Origin: Paramecium octaurelia
Taxonomy: Eukaryota; Ciliophora; Oligohymenophorea; Peniculida; Parameciidae
DNA length: 64,000 nt
NCBI GenBank assembly: GCA_905182995.1
Contig: CAJJDP010000002.1
Coordinates: 682,001 to 746,000, forward strand
Direction of reading: 5' to 3'
Of this stretch, positions 1 to 11,568 are shown one piece after another (the stretch's first letter is position 1; each line of letters opens with the position of its first letter). Made by a program: the position numbers and the translations under genes. The notes below the pieces were generated by a model. It worked only from the letters and a program-made list of their open reading frames with translations, ran no database searches and had not been told where the DNA came from.

Positions 1-1
1 A

Positions 2-1579
2 GTATCAACTGAAATCACAGATATCAAATAGAATGAAGAAGAAATTTAAAGTAATGATAAAATGCTAAGAACTTAGGAGGTTATGGATAAATTCAAATAA
101 GTTATTAAATCACCCAAAACAAGATCACCATAACTTTCAACTGATGATCCTTATTAATTAAATAAGCCAATGACCAAACCTTAACAATTATCTTAGTAAG
201 ACAATGAAAGAAGTTATGAAAAGATTGTAGAGGCAAATACAAAAGAAATTTATAAATTTTACTCTAGATAAGCTCAAACCTCAAATAAATAAAATACCTT
301 TGATTAACTTCATTAAATTCAGTAGGTTATGACATTATAAAAATTTATGTATTTTTGTAAAGATTTCGAATTAATAGATTTGGAAATAAACAATGATTTT
401 GTCTATCAGCATACTGGATAGGGTGCAAATAAACCTATTAGTAAAATCAAATATAAACATAAGGAGAAGGAAAATTTTGTTGTTACAAAATTAATCTTAG
501 TGGAGATTTTTAAAAAGTGTTCAAATATATAGGAATTAACTTATTAAGAATTCTTGTATGCTTTAATAAAGATCGCCGACATCATATTCCCAGTAGACAA
601 CTCTTTGAGAGCATTCTATGATTATCTAGGAGTTCATGACCCCAAGATATATAGAAAAAAGATGGTTGTGGTAGGAAAGCCATTCAACAGCAAGGATCAA
701 AGTGAAGTTCTCACTTAAGAAAAGCTATGTTCTCGCAGATTGGTTCTACCAGCCAAACCTAAACCAAGAGCTGAAAGTTACAAATACGAACCTCCTGTTA
801 CAAATCCTAATAATATTTCACTCTAAGAGAAACCGAAAAACTCAGTTAAAAATTTACAAAAGCAAAAGGAGAAACCCAACAATCTTATTAAATGGGAAGA
901 TTTAGGGAATGTATCTAAAGAGTTTGACCCAAAGGAGTTATTACTTGCATAAGACTTATCGGATAAGGAGGATGAGTATTATTTGCAGGAATATTTAATA
1001 ACTAGTGCAGAGAAAATAAAGAAGGATGAATCATTGCTAAAAGTTCAATAGAAGAAATAGTAAAATAGCAATAAATAGTAAGAATAATAAAATTAAGCTG
1101 ATGAGAAACCACCAAAACACAATTAAAATAATATTATTAATACCATATAAGATCATTCATAATCAGTTCCTAATTAATAGAAATTATTTAAATAATTGAT
1201 TAATCAATAAAAAACATAAAATTTACAAACAACCACATAAACTAATTAATCTCCTGCCATTAATACCAATCAATCTAATAATCAAACTCCATTATTATTA
1301 TCCAAACAAAAAAACTTGATTGGAGCCAGACCGTCATTAGAGTCTTAATCTTATAGTTAATCATACAAAGCCTAACAAATTAAAGCAATAAAACAATCAA
1401 CAAAAGCTGTCTTAAATACATCAATTGAACAAAGTTCTCCTAGCACTATAAGGAAAGAAAATGATGGATTAAATGCCATTAGGAAAATTGAAGCTGAGAA
1501 GAAATAAAGAGAGTAACAAATTTTAGTGGCTTTTATGAAAAACTAAGAATAGAGAGAGAAAAAAGTAAATAAAAAATGA
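2..1579 (+). CDS. Q/N-rich uncharacterised protein, 5' truncated by window
   Basis: Frame 2 is open from the first base to a TGA at 1577-1579 (about 525 codons) when TAA/TAG are read as Gln; the start lies outside the window. No intron is needed. The first 240 residues contain a compact, charged segment (roughly residues 95-190) with hydrophobic spacing that loosely resembles a helical EF-hand-like or p25-alpha-like fold, ending near FLYALIKIADIIFP. The second half is low complexity, with runs of Q, N and K and a basic tail rich in E/K/R that could form a coiled coil. I do not recognise the family. The tandem neighbour (Dim1) starts only 36 nt downstream on the same strand. Confidence 0.7.
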
Positions 1580-1615
1580 CCTAATTTTTAATAATTTATA
1601 ACTAACAATTTAAAA

Positions 1616-2070
1616 ATGTCTTACCTTCTACCTCATTTAAATAACGGTTGGGAAGTTGATCAAGCAATCTTAGATGAAGAAGAGAAACTAGTTATCATTC
1701 GTTTTGGACATGATTGGTAATAGAGTATTAATACCAATTTAGGGATCCATAATGTATGCAAATGGATGAAATCCTCTATAAATCAGCTGAAAAAATAAAA
1801 AAGTTTGCAGTCGTTTATTTAGTTGATATCACTAAAGTGCCTGATTTCAATACAATGTATGAACTATATGATCCAGTGACAGTGATGTTTTTTTACAGAA
1901 ACAAGCACATGATGATAGATCTGGGAACAGGAAATAACAATAAAATAAATTGGGCAATGAATGATAAGTAGGAATTCATAGATATCGTGGAAATCATCTA
2001 TCGAGGAGCTAGAAAAGGCAAGGGCTTAGTTGTTGCTCCAAAGGATTATTCAACCAAATACAAATATTGA
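1616..2070 (+). CDS. TXNL4A: Dim1/TXNL4A, thioredoxin-like U5 snRNP protein
   Basis: Two exons joined by a 26-nt intron (1717-1742) encode exactly 142 residues, the canonical length of Dim1/TXNL4A. The protein begins MSYLLPHLNNGWEVDQAI and keeps the near-invariant blocks RFGHDW, YLVDITKVPDFN, IDLGTGNNNKINWAM and the C-terminal KDYSTKY. Dim1 is a thioredoxin-fold component of the U5 snRNP and U4/U6.U5 tri-snRNP, needed for pre-mRNA splicing in the nucleus. It lacks the CXXC redox pair, as expected for this family. Identification rests on recognised conservation along the whole length, and the exon sum is a multiple of three. Confidence 0.97.
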
Positions 2071-2090
2071 TAATTAATATATATTTAATT

Positions 2091-4779
2091 ATGGATTAAA
2101 TAATTGAATTAATATAATGGTCAGCCTAACCAGACAATTAGATTTAAAAATAAGTATATAAAAGAGCTTAGGAGTTGAGTTAAGACATCTAATTTTTAAT
2201 TCATTTATGTTCTGTGATAATTGGAAATTATGAACCAGAAATTAGATATAGGGCTGCTGTGATATTAAAAAGTGCCATCAAAAATTGTGTTACATTGCCT
2301 GAATAATTATAGCAAATGTTAGTGCAAGTTGATTTGAGTATCCAAATTATGAGACAAGCATTTATTATTATCGTCCCAGAAGTTGTAGTTAGAAATGGAA
2401 TTAAAAGTAAGCAAACATCATACTAATCATAGATAGCAATCTAATGATGGAATATTTAGTTAAATTGATAGACACTGATCCAGTCATTGCAACTGATTGT
2501 TTATCTAAAATAATTGAAGATCTGAAATTCAATTCTGAAAATATCAATTATTACGGAACAGATTCAGGATTGCAATTAATCGATCAATTAATTTTGAAGT
2601 TTATTTCCTTAGTTGAACATTAGAATACTTAAGTGGTTGTAAATTCATTAAATTTTTTGAACTATAATATTTTCTTTATGCCTCCTTCATTAAATCAATA
2701 CATTGATTGTTACATTAAAATTTTGATTACTGGAACACAATCTCCAGAATAATAAATAAGATTGAAATGCTTCTAGGGTATTCAAGCTTTAATAGAGACT
2801 AAACGAGATAAAATAAAATAGATGAATTTAGTTATAATTGCATGTGTTTAATCATTATAAGATTTAGACAAGGAAGTTGTAAGATTTGTAGAATTATGTT
2901 TAACTGATTTTCTAAGAATAGATGATGCAGAAGATTATGAATAAACTCATTTACTTGAGCCCTATTTACAATAAATATTATAACCAGTAATACTCAATCT
3001 AGCAATCACTAGGGCTGATTAAATAGCCATACAACCCACTTTCTCCAATGTTTACAATTAAAGTGGTAAAGCTGAAGACGAAGAATAAGAAGAAGAGAAA
3101 ACTTTAGGTGAATATTCATTGAGATCAGTGTCTAATCTGTTGCTCAAAAAGTTAATTGAATTTTATGATAAAATTGTTGTTCCAATTGTCTTATAGATTA
3201 TTGATTAATTGTAATAATAATAAGATTGGAAACAATAAGAAATTGCTGTTTTATGTCTAGGGCTATTTGCAGAAAAAATAATGGAAAATCACGCCAATCT
3301 TGTACCAAATATTTTAATGGCCTTGTTTAATGAAAAGAATCAACAAAATGAATATATATATGCTTCTACATTATGGACATTCTCATAATACAATGAGTGG
3401 ATTAAAACAGTAGCCATCAACGAAACTTAATTTATTTAATCTTATCTAAAATTGTTATTGATCTCTATTGAAAACTAATCAATGTATAACATTAATTATA
3501 TCCCATAGAATAGTAAAGGAATCTGCCTGTTCTGCATTGAATTCATTGTCAAAAGATGCATTTTTTATATTACAACCCTACTTATTAGATTTGTTCTAAG
3601 TGTATTTGAAAGCATTATCTTAAAAAGGTGGAGTATTATTATACATTTATTAATCAATAACAACAATATTGGCTGAATGTGAAACCATTGAGAATTAAGA
3701 ATTAATAGACTTAATAATGACTAAGTTGATTAGTAATTTAGTTGATTTGAATGACTATAACATATGTCCTCTTTATGGTATTTATCAATCACATATTTAT
3801 AGAATGTTTGGCAGAAGCAGTTGAAAAATTTGGATAGAGAGCTATAAATTATATTCCAATCATTTATCAAGCGACTGTATAATCAATGAATGGTTATGTT
3901 TAATCGATAAAGAATGGGAAGACAAGATTTTTATATTAATAAAAGGAGATTCTTAAGAGATCATTTGATTTGTGTATAAAGATTATCAACATCACAAAGG
4001 AAAGATTCTTAGAATTATGTGATTAATCATTTTTGTAAATTGTTGATCTTGCATTGTAAGATTCAGAAACTGATGTTAAACAATATGCACTATCTCTGAT
4101 AGGTGATTTAATAAAGGATTGCTATGCAATTTTCAAGAATGTCAATATCGCTATTATTTTGTACATAAATATATAATATTTAGAAATGAGTACATCTATG
4201 CTTAATCTATAAGTATTGATCCGTCTAAACTATTTTTGGCTACTTCGAATAATGCTGCATGGGCATTGGGAGAATTAGCTATAAAAGATCCTTCTCAAAT
4301 TACAGTGATTTTCAATGCAGTTATGGAGAAACTAATAAAAATAATAAATGAACCAAAATTCCCAAAATCCATAGCTTAAAATTTATGCATAGCAATATGC
4401 AGGATTGCTGGGTCACATATATAATAGATTGAAGAATTCATTCCTAATTTCTTTAAAAGAGTTTGCTTGATTCTTAGCTAAATAAAAAATTAATCGTTAG
4501 ATGAATATAAGGAGGAATCTTTTAGGTAAGACAGTCATTAAAAATAGGATCCTGATCAATATAGTGAAAATGTATCCAGGAAGAGTAATAAACGATATCA
4601 AATATTTTGTTTATTGTATTGTCGCATCAACAGAGTTTCCCTCAATTAAGCCTCTTTTTATTAATATATTATAAGAATTGTAATAGTCATTTGGCCAACA
4701 GAAATTTGATAGTATGTTTAGTAGTGATGACTTGCCAAATGGATTTAGGATGAAAATGATCAATGTTTATGGTGTATGA
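2091..4779 (+). CDS. Transportin / importin-beta-2 type nuclear import receptor
   Basis: Six short introns (2154-2171, 18 nt; 2407-2432; 3484-3508; then about 3778-3802, 4161-4183 and 4524-4545) give 849 residues and an exon sum divisible by three. The protein is built of HEAT-like helical repeats. An acidic loop (AEDEEQEEEK, about residue 310) precedes a block resembling the transportin segment with WTFSQYNEW, and the C-terminal part has SNNAAWALGELAIKDPS and ends VYGV, as in transportin-1 (NNATWAIGEI..., ...FYGV). Transportins carry PY-NLS cargoes such as hnRNP proteins into the nucleus and release them on RanGTP. Other importin-beta relatives are possible but fit less well. The gene starts 20 nt after the Dim1 stop. 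Confidence 0.88.
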
Positions 4780-4821
4780 ATAAATTAAAAATTATGCGTT
4801 TTTGAATATTATTTTATATAA

Positions 4822-6841
4822 ATGAGATTCATCGTGATTGCAATTTTTGTGATGCTTGCAACATCACAAGAATTCGTAGAATTTTACTCTGCTTTTTAAA
4901 ATGCAGACGTAGGTTAATTGGATGGTTGGACAATACAAGGATAATTGGCAAAAGCTTAAGCTGATAATTTCTTTACTTGTTCAGATGCAGCTGTATTGGG
5001 AGGACCTAAAGCATTTGGTAAAGGAGCCATAGTGACTAGACAATTTTAATTACCTCCACATTTTTAGATTAAAGTATAAGTTGAAGTCTGGAAGTATAAC
5101 AATTCATTAATTTTAGATTTGATGCTTGGGACACTCAAAGATAGTTCTTTTATTTGGATAATTACCTTTGGGAAACTATGTGGACTGGAAGTGATGGAAC
5201 AAAGAGATGTGCAACTCCAGCAGGTGGTAATGTGAATTCATTCTCAGTTGATTAAACAATAACTCATAATCATGCAGCATTATTTATCGCATTTGCATCA
5301 TCAGCTGATAAGGCTGCAGATAAAGTATAATAATTACAAATCTTTAGATGTCTTGGGGTATTAGAAAATTGAAATTATCTTATTTGCCATGTCCAGCTGA
5401 ATGTGGTACATGTCTTGGACCAGATGCTATTGTTTGTTAGATGTGGGTACCAGTATCATCAAGTTGGATAAAGAATGTAGATGCTGATGGATGGATTGCA
5501 AAAGGATCTTAAACAGCTATTAAATCAAGTACTTGTGCAGGAATTCCAATTATTGGTGGTCCTGGTAATTTTGGTAATAATGTATCAATCTAAAAAATCT
5601 TTGATAAACTTGTTCCACATTACAGAATTAAGGTGATAGCATAATTTTGGAAAATTGATAATTGGGATAATGATAATGCAGTTTTGTCTATTGATAATCA
5701 AGAAAAATGGAAATAAAATGTTGCTTAAGTAGAAGATAAGGAATATTTCATTTGTGATAAGATCAGTCCAGGAGGTGTTGATGGAACAGAAAAGATTATT
5801 AATGTTAACTTTGAAACTCCACATAATTATGGTGCTGCTCTTGTAAAGTGGACATCCACAATCAAAAAGTCATCAAAATAGGCATCTTGGGGTATTAGAT
5901 AATTCCAATTGTATGTTGCATAATGTTCAAGCAATTGTGCAACATGTACTGGACCAAGTGTTGAGGATTGCACAGCTTGTGTTTCTCCTTATGTATTATT
6001 GGACCCAGAAGATGGAAATGGATCTGGTTGTGTTTTGAAGGGAGATTGGGTTGAATTTACATCAGAATTCTAAGGAGCAGGTTGGACAGCTAATCCAGAT
6101 TGGAAAGTTGCAGATGGTAAAAATGGGCCAGACTTTACATCACAATGTGGAGAATTTAAATTCTTTGGTGGTTTTGATAGGACAGGAAAAGATGCTAAAA
6201 TTACTAGAAAATTCAATTTACCTCCACATAAAAGAATCAGAATTGCATTTGAAGCTTGGAAAATTGATAATTGGAATGGAGAAGACTATTTTGTTAAGGT
6301 TGATGGATTAAATGTTTGGTCAAGAACATTTGGATTTGGAGATCCTGGACTTGCTGATATTTGTGGTGGAGAGGGATTTGAAAATTATGCTATTGTTGAT
6401 TTTGTCATTGGACATGAAACACCCACTTTGGATTTACTTATATCTACCACTATTGGAAAGAGTAATGATAATGCTTCATTTGCACTTAGAGGATTTAAAC
6501 TCTATTATGAAAAACCAGATGCTTGTGCTACTCTTTATACAGAATGCAATTATACAGGTAATCATTGTATTCCATTAATTAAATAGGAAAATCATTTAAC
6601 ATGTGTGAAGACTTACCAAACTTCCAATTAGCTAAATATCCAAGCAAAATCAAGTCAATTTAAGTTCCAGCTGGAGCTAAAGTGATTCTTTTTGATGAAA
6701 TGGATTATAATGGTATTCAATAATACTAAATATCTAGGAAAAACCATTGAATACACCGAGAACCAAAAATGCATAGAAGAATATCAATACAAATTCCTTT
6801 AAACAAATTAATAAAGCTACGTCTTAACAGCTAACAATTGA
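4822..6841 (+). CDS. Secreted modular protein with three repeated domains and beta/gamma-crystallin-like C-terminus
   Basis: An N-terminal signal peptide (MRFIVIAIFVMLATSQ) is followed by three homologous modules of about 180-200 residues. Each has a W-rich strand, an LPPH(F/K) turn, a VEVWKYD/AFEAWKIDNW motif and an ASWGIR or SFALRGF strand, and ends in a cysteine-rich linker of the C-x2-C-x-GP type (CGTCLGPDAIVC, CATCTGPSVEDC). The last 80 residues resemble one beta/gamma-crystallin-type motif (VILFDEMDYNG, then YVLTANN). Introns at 5094-5116, 5325-5347, 6558-6586 and 6713-6737 give 639 residues with a sum divisible by three. Secretion or display at the surface is inferred; the partner is unknown. 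No C-terminal membrane anchor is visible. Confidence 0.82.
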
Positions 6842-6951
6842 CCAAATGAAATATCAATATTATATTTTATTTCATTATTTGCATAAAATTATTATTTTTT
6901 AATCGTTATATATAAATTTATAAATTATGAATATGAAAACTGAAATTAGAC

Positions 6952-9361
6952 TCATTTTAATAATTTTAGTATGATTTGTTTCCTTTTTTCAATTATTTCT
7001 TTTCGTTTTTAAGGATTCTTTTCATTTGCTAATTCATTTTTCCACTTTTCAGCCTCTTTAATGACTCTCTCTTTTGCTTGAAGTGTACTATTTCTAACTT
7101 TATATTGAAGTTCGTCATCAATATTATTAAAGATAGGAACTTCTTCATCAATAAAATTTGATTCTAGATTATGTTCAAATGTTTCCAATTCTATTGCCTT
7201 TTATTTAGCATCGTCAATAACCTCTTTTGGGAACTTTAACATTTGAGCAACCAATAATCCATAACTCCTATCTACAGCTCCATACCTAACTCTATATTCC
7301 ATGGTTATTTTATCGTCTTCCGTGACACAACTAACATAATAATTTTTCACTCCAGTGATTTCATGTTCCATAAGTGTCATTTCATGAAAATGAGTTGCAA
7401 ATAAACAATAAGATTATATTTATTTGGCAATATGCTCAGCAATAGCCCAAGCAATTCCAAATCCTTCAGAAGTGGATGTTCCTCTTCCTAATTCATCAAT
7501 TATTATTAAGGAATCAGGTTTAGCAGTTTTTAACATACAACTTGCTTCAAGCATTTCACTCATAAAAGTACTAATACCTTTTGTTTAAACATCACTTGCT
7601 CCTACTCTTGTGATTATAGCATCTATTACAGGTACCACTGCAGTAGTACAAGGCACAAAGCAACCAATATGTGCCAACAAAACACAAATGGCAATTTACC
7701 TAATGTAAGTAGATTTTCCACCCATATTTGGTCCTGTTATTATATGCAATCTGGATGATTTTCTATCCATTTCAAGATCATTTACAATACAGGTCGAATC
7801 TATTGCTTCCAACAATGGATGTCTAGATTCTTTTAATAAAATCTCCTTTTTCTCAGTAAATATTGGTCTGACAAATGCCCTTGGAGCATTTCTAGCTACT
7901 GATGCAAATGATGATAAGACATCTATTTCTGATATCAATCTTGATGCTTATTCCATAACAGGATAATAAGAACAAACAATTTTCAAAATTTCTTAGACCT
8001 TTTCTTATTGAACTTCTTAATAAAGATCTCGATAATGAACATAATCAGCAACAGTAGACTGTAGTTTCTCAACTGTAAAGGTCAGAGCTCTATTCTTCAC
8101 AGAAATAGTCTTATATTTTTTAGGGTTTTTTCTAAAGGCTTCATCAGCACTTTGTTTTTTAGCTTCAAAAATATAGGTATAAGTTCCAGACTCAATTAAA
8201 GTAACAGTGATTCCTAATTCTGTTTCTGTGTCCAACCTTACATTTTCAATGTCATTCATACATTATGTAATGTTTTTACTAAGTTACATTAATTTCTCAG
8301 AAAACCTAGGATTTACAATGAATTCACCAGTGTAAGCTTTGCTTAAATCAATAGATTTCTCAATCATTTCTTCCAATCTCTCGAAATCACTCAAGTTTTC
8401 TTCAAAAGGTTTAAGAAATATCTCTTAAAGAATAGAGTTTTGACTCTAATATAATTCTTGATTAACTCTTTTGATTATGTCTTTGATTTTTTGGATTAAT
8501 TAGTAAACTTTAACACAATCACTAAGATTAGCATTATTTCTCTTATCACTTGCCACCTTATAGAATTTGGCATATAACTTGTCTAAATCAGGAATTCTTT
8601 TTAAGAAATCTTCATTTAAAAATTATCTGAAAGAAGAGTTCTAATACAAGTACTCTACTATATTCAATCTTTAGTTGATTTCTTGTATTGATTATAATGG
8701 CATTTTGATCCATCTTCTTAAACATCTTTTTCCCATTTGAGTAATGCATCTATCCAAGTAATCAACTAAAGTGCTGGCATTGTTTCCATTGTCAAATTAT
8801 TTTATGCCTTGCTTTGGGAATATCATTAAGGCATTGATGGCTGCCAAGTCTAATCTCATGAATTTATGTAAGTTAAATAATCCTATATTGAATTTTTAAC
8901 TATTTGTGTCATCTTTGTAAAGACGGGTATGTTCTAATAAACATTGAATACATTGAGTGCAAATCTACTCTTCCACTCTGCATGTGTTAAAATTGTTCTT
9001 CAAGACTTTGTTTAGATTGGAAAGATTAATTTCTGAAAAATCTTTTTTGTTTTTTTCAATTACTTCAAATTCACACTATTCTAAAATATCCCGCACTTTT
9101 CGATTCTCACTCTCTAGCTCAGGCATTTAAATCAACACTGTTAATTTAGCATCCTATCCATCTGAAAGTATTAAATTAATCATTACTTGGATTAACCTAA
9201 AGAACCAGACACTCAAACACACTAAAATGTTCATTGTCTTGAAATTCACATACTTCAATCATTCTTCGATCTAGATCTAAAAATGCACAATTTAGATGCC
9301 TCTCATTATTTGTATATATTATTTAAACCACTAAAGTCAATAGATTCTAATCTTAATCCAT
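6952..9361 (-). CDS. MSH2: MSH2-like MutS homologue (mismatch repair ATPase), lacking domain I
   Basis: One 25-nt intron (9162-9186) gives 794 residues, sum divisible by three. The ATPase domain has the Walker A motif [14 protein letters not shown], the ABC signature segment ([10 protein letters not shown]), the Walker B motif [12 protein letters not shown] and the ATHFHE switch; phrasing matches MSH2 more closely than MSH4, MSH5 or MSH6. The connector/lever region ([25 protein letters not shown]) is also present. The start chosen, MDQDQNLL, is the only in-frame ATG before the 93-nt intergenic gap. The protein therefore begins in what aligns with domain II, so the mismatch-recognition domain I (about 120-130 residues in human MSH2) is missing. 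MSH2 normally pairs with MSH6 or MSH3 in the nucleus. Confidence 0.93.
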
Positions 9362-9454
9362 TAATAATATTAATTAATTTATTATTCCTCAAAAACCTAA
9401 TTATTTCACTTATAAACACATAAATAATAATATTTAATATATATATTATTCATT

Positions 9455-10431
9455 TCACAAATATTTTCTTACTAATCTTTTCATCTATTTTTTCAGAATT
9501 TTATTTCTTAAGAATGGTGGTACAACAACAGCACCAAAAAACCCTTGAATTCTATGCAGAATGTGTCCATGAGTAGAATATTCTAAACCTAATCGTTGTC
9601 TATAATACTATATATAATTTAATTACAATGCTCCTTTTGCAGCCTAAATTGGAGATATAGCTCCTTGTCCTTTCTTGAAATTTGTCATCGGCGTTGTTAC
9701 ATACATTGGTCTATGAGCCAAAATGTCAATATTTGTATATTCAAGTGCTATTGATCTTGAAAAGAAATCATCAAATGCTTTGGATGCTGCATATGTTTAA
9801 TTATAGGGCATAGGCACTCTTCCAGTAAATGATGATAAATTAATTATTGCAGATCTCGTTCTCTAAAGCATTTTAGGAATTATCTTCTTTGTCAAAAATA
9901 CGATGGGGAAACAATTAACTGTAATTATTTCTCTTAGTTGATTGTCATTGTATTTCTCTAATGGGGCTGACTACAACATTAATAATAAATTTAAACATGT
10001 GAGACTCCAACATTATTTATCAGCAATCCTATATCCAAATTTTCAATTTATTTGTATACTCTATCAAAAAATCCTTCCTCCAAAGAGTTGTTAAAATCAA
10101 CCACAACTATCTTAAATTTTGAGGTTGATCCCTTACTCAACTCCTCAATCAACTTTTTAGCTTTCTCCTCATTTCTGATAAGCATACAAATATTCACATT
10201 TTATTAAGCTAAAACTTGACAATATCCTTTTCCAATCCCATCAGTTGCCCCTGTTACAACTGCCCAACAGTCCTTGCCATACTTAGCTTATATATTTGGA
10301 AAGGGTTGTAAACACTTATAGATTTCTTCTAAAATTCTGAATACAATAAAAGCTATTGTGGCTAATCCAATAATAAAAAAAAACATAATTAAATAAATAA
10401 TATTGTATTTTTCTTGTAAAATTTCCTTCAT
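9455..10431 (-). CDS. HSD17B12-like short-chain dehydrogenase/reductase (copy 1)
   Basis: Encodes 316 residues with one 26-nt intron (9971-9996). An N-terminal membrane helix (LIMFFFIIGLATIAFIVF) is followed by the Rossmann-fold motif TGATDGIGKGY, the NNVG motif, a catalytic Ser in NLSSFTG and the YxxxK pair (TYAASK). The order and spacing match the 17-beta-hydroxysteroid dehydrogenase 12 / very-long-chain 3-ketoacyl-CoA reductase family, which works in ER fatty acid elongation with NADPH. The C-terminus is basic. It is the downstream member of a same-strand tandem pair, 31 nt from its paralogue, with the intron at the corresponding site after NNVGVS. Substrate is not determined by sequence alone. 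Confidence 0.9.
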
Positions 10432-10462
10432 AATGATGAAATCTTAACACAAAATTTTAGCA

Positions 10463-11388
10463 TCATTGATTCTTTTTTGCTCTTTTAATCAATACTTACT
10501 TCAATTATTTTGTTCTAATAGATTAAGGTATGATATAAGTTAATAAAACTCCCATGACCCTGTGATACCAATACCCATGGCTCGTTACTTCCAAACCCAA
10601 TCTTTATAGTCCTCCTCTAGCACATTATTCTGGTGTGATTGCTCCAGCCTCCTTTTCATAATTAGTCAAAGGAGTCGTAACAAAAAATGGTCGATGCGAC
10701 AATATATCTATTCCCTCAACTTCAATGGCTAAAGATTATGAAAAATGATCATCAAAAGCTTTTGTTGCAGAGTAGGTTTAATGATAAGGCAATGGCAATC
10801 TACCCGCAACAGAAGATAAATTGATGATAGCAGATCTACTTTTTCTCTATTACATAATTGGCAGAATTTTTTTTGTAAGGAAAACCACAGGAAAAATATT
10901 GATTGTAAGCATCTGCCGAATGTCAGATTCTTGTTGTTTCTCAAAAGGATTTTTCTTAGGAATAGGAATAAAGAATATACCATTGAAACTCCAACATTAT
11001 TAATAAGTATTCCTATATCGAGATCCTTGATTTACTCATAAATTTTATCAAAAAAATCTACTTCTGTACATTGTACAAAATCAGCTATAACTATTCTAAA
11101 CTTAGATGTAGATTTAGCACTTAATTCTTAAACTAATTTTTCTCCTTTTTCTTTATTTCTGATAATCATACAAACATTAACATTTTATTTTGCTAATTCT
11201 TAACAATAAGCTTTTCCAATTCCATCTGTTGCCCCTGTAATTACTGCCCAACAATCCTACCCATATTTTTTCTTAAGGTTTGGAAATGGTTGCAAGCATT
11301 TATATATTTCTCCAAGTAACAAAATTACACAATAAAGCACAGTTCTAATACCATATAATTCTATAATGAGGTAGAGATAATCAAGCAT
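10463..11388 (-). CDS. HSD17B12-like short-chain dehydrogenase/reductase (copy 2)
   Basis: A paralogue of the neighbouring gene: 299 residues with one 26-nt intron (10955-10980) at the equivalent position after NNVGVS. Key motifs are TGATDGIGKAY (cofactor loop), NNVG, Ser in NLSSVAG and TYSATK (catalytic Tyr/Lys). A shorter N-terminal hydrophobic segment is present, and the C-terminus is basic (ending KRAKKNQ). Family membership suggests an ER-bound NADPH-dependent 3-ketoacyl-CoA or steroid reductase. Conserved intron position and adjacency indicate local tandem duplication; divergence at the protein level is moderate, so the duplication is not very recent. Confidence 0.88.
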
Positions 11389-11568
11389 TAACTCAAATGA
11401 ATTATAAATTAATTAGTAATAAATGAATGATTGATAATTCTATGAAAAAATCATAATCTATTAGCTTTAGTGATTACAATTGTGTAATACCAAAATAATG
11501 TCTGTTATAAATTAACTAATATTTTATGATTAATTATCATCAAACTATGATTTCTTGAATTTAAATTA

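Noticed and set aside
3484-3530. Apparent frameshift in the transportin gene
   Set aside because: A normal 25-nt intron (3484-3508) restores the frame and the conserved helical repeat, so no frameshift is needed.
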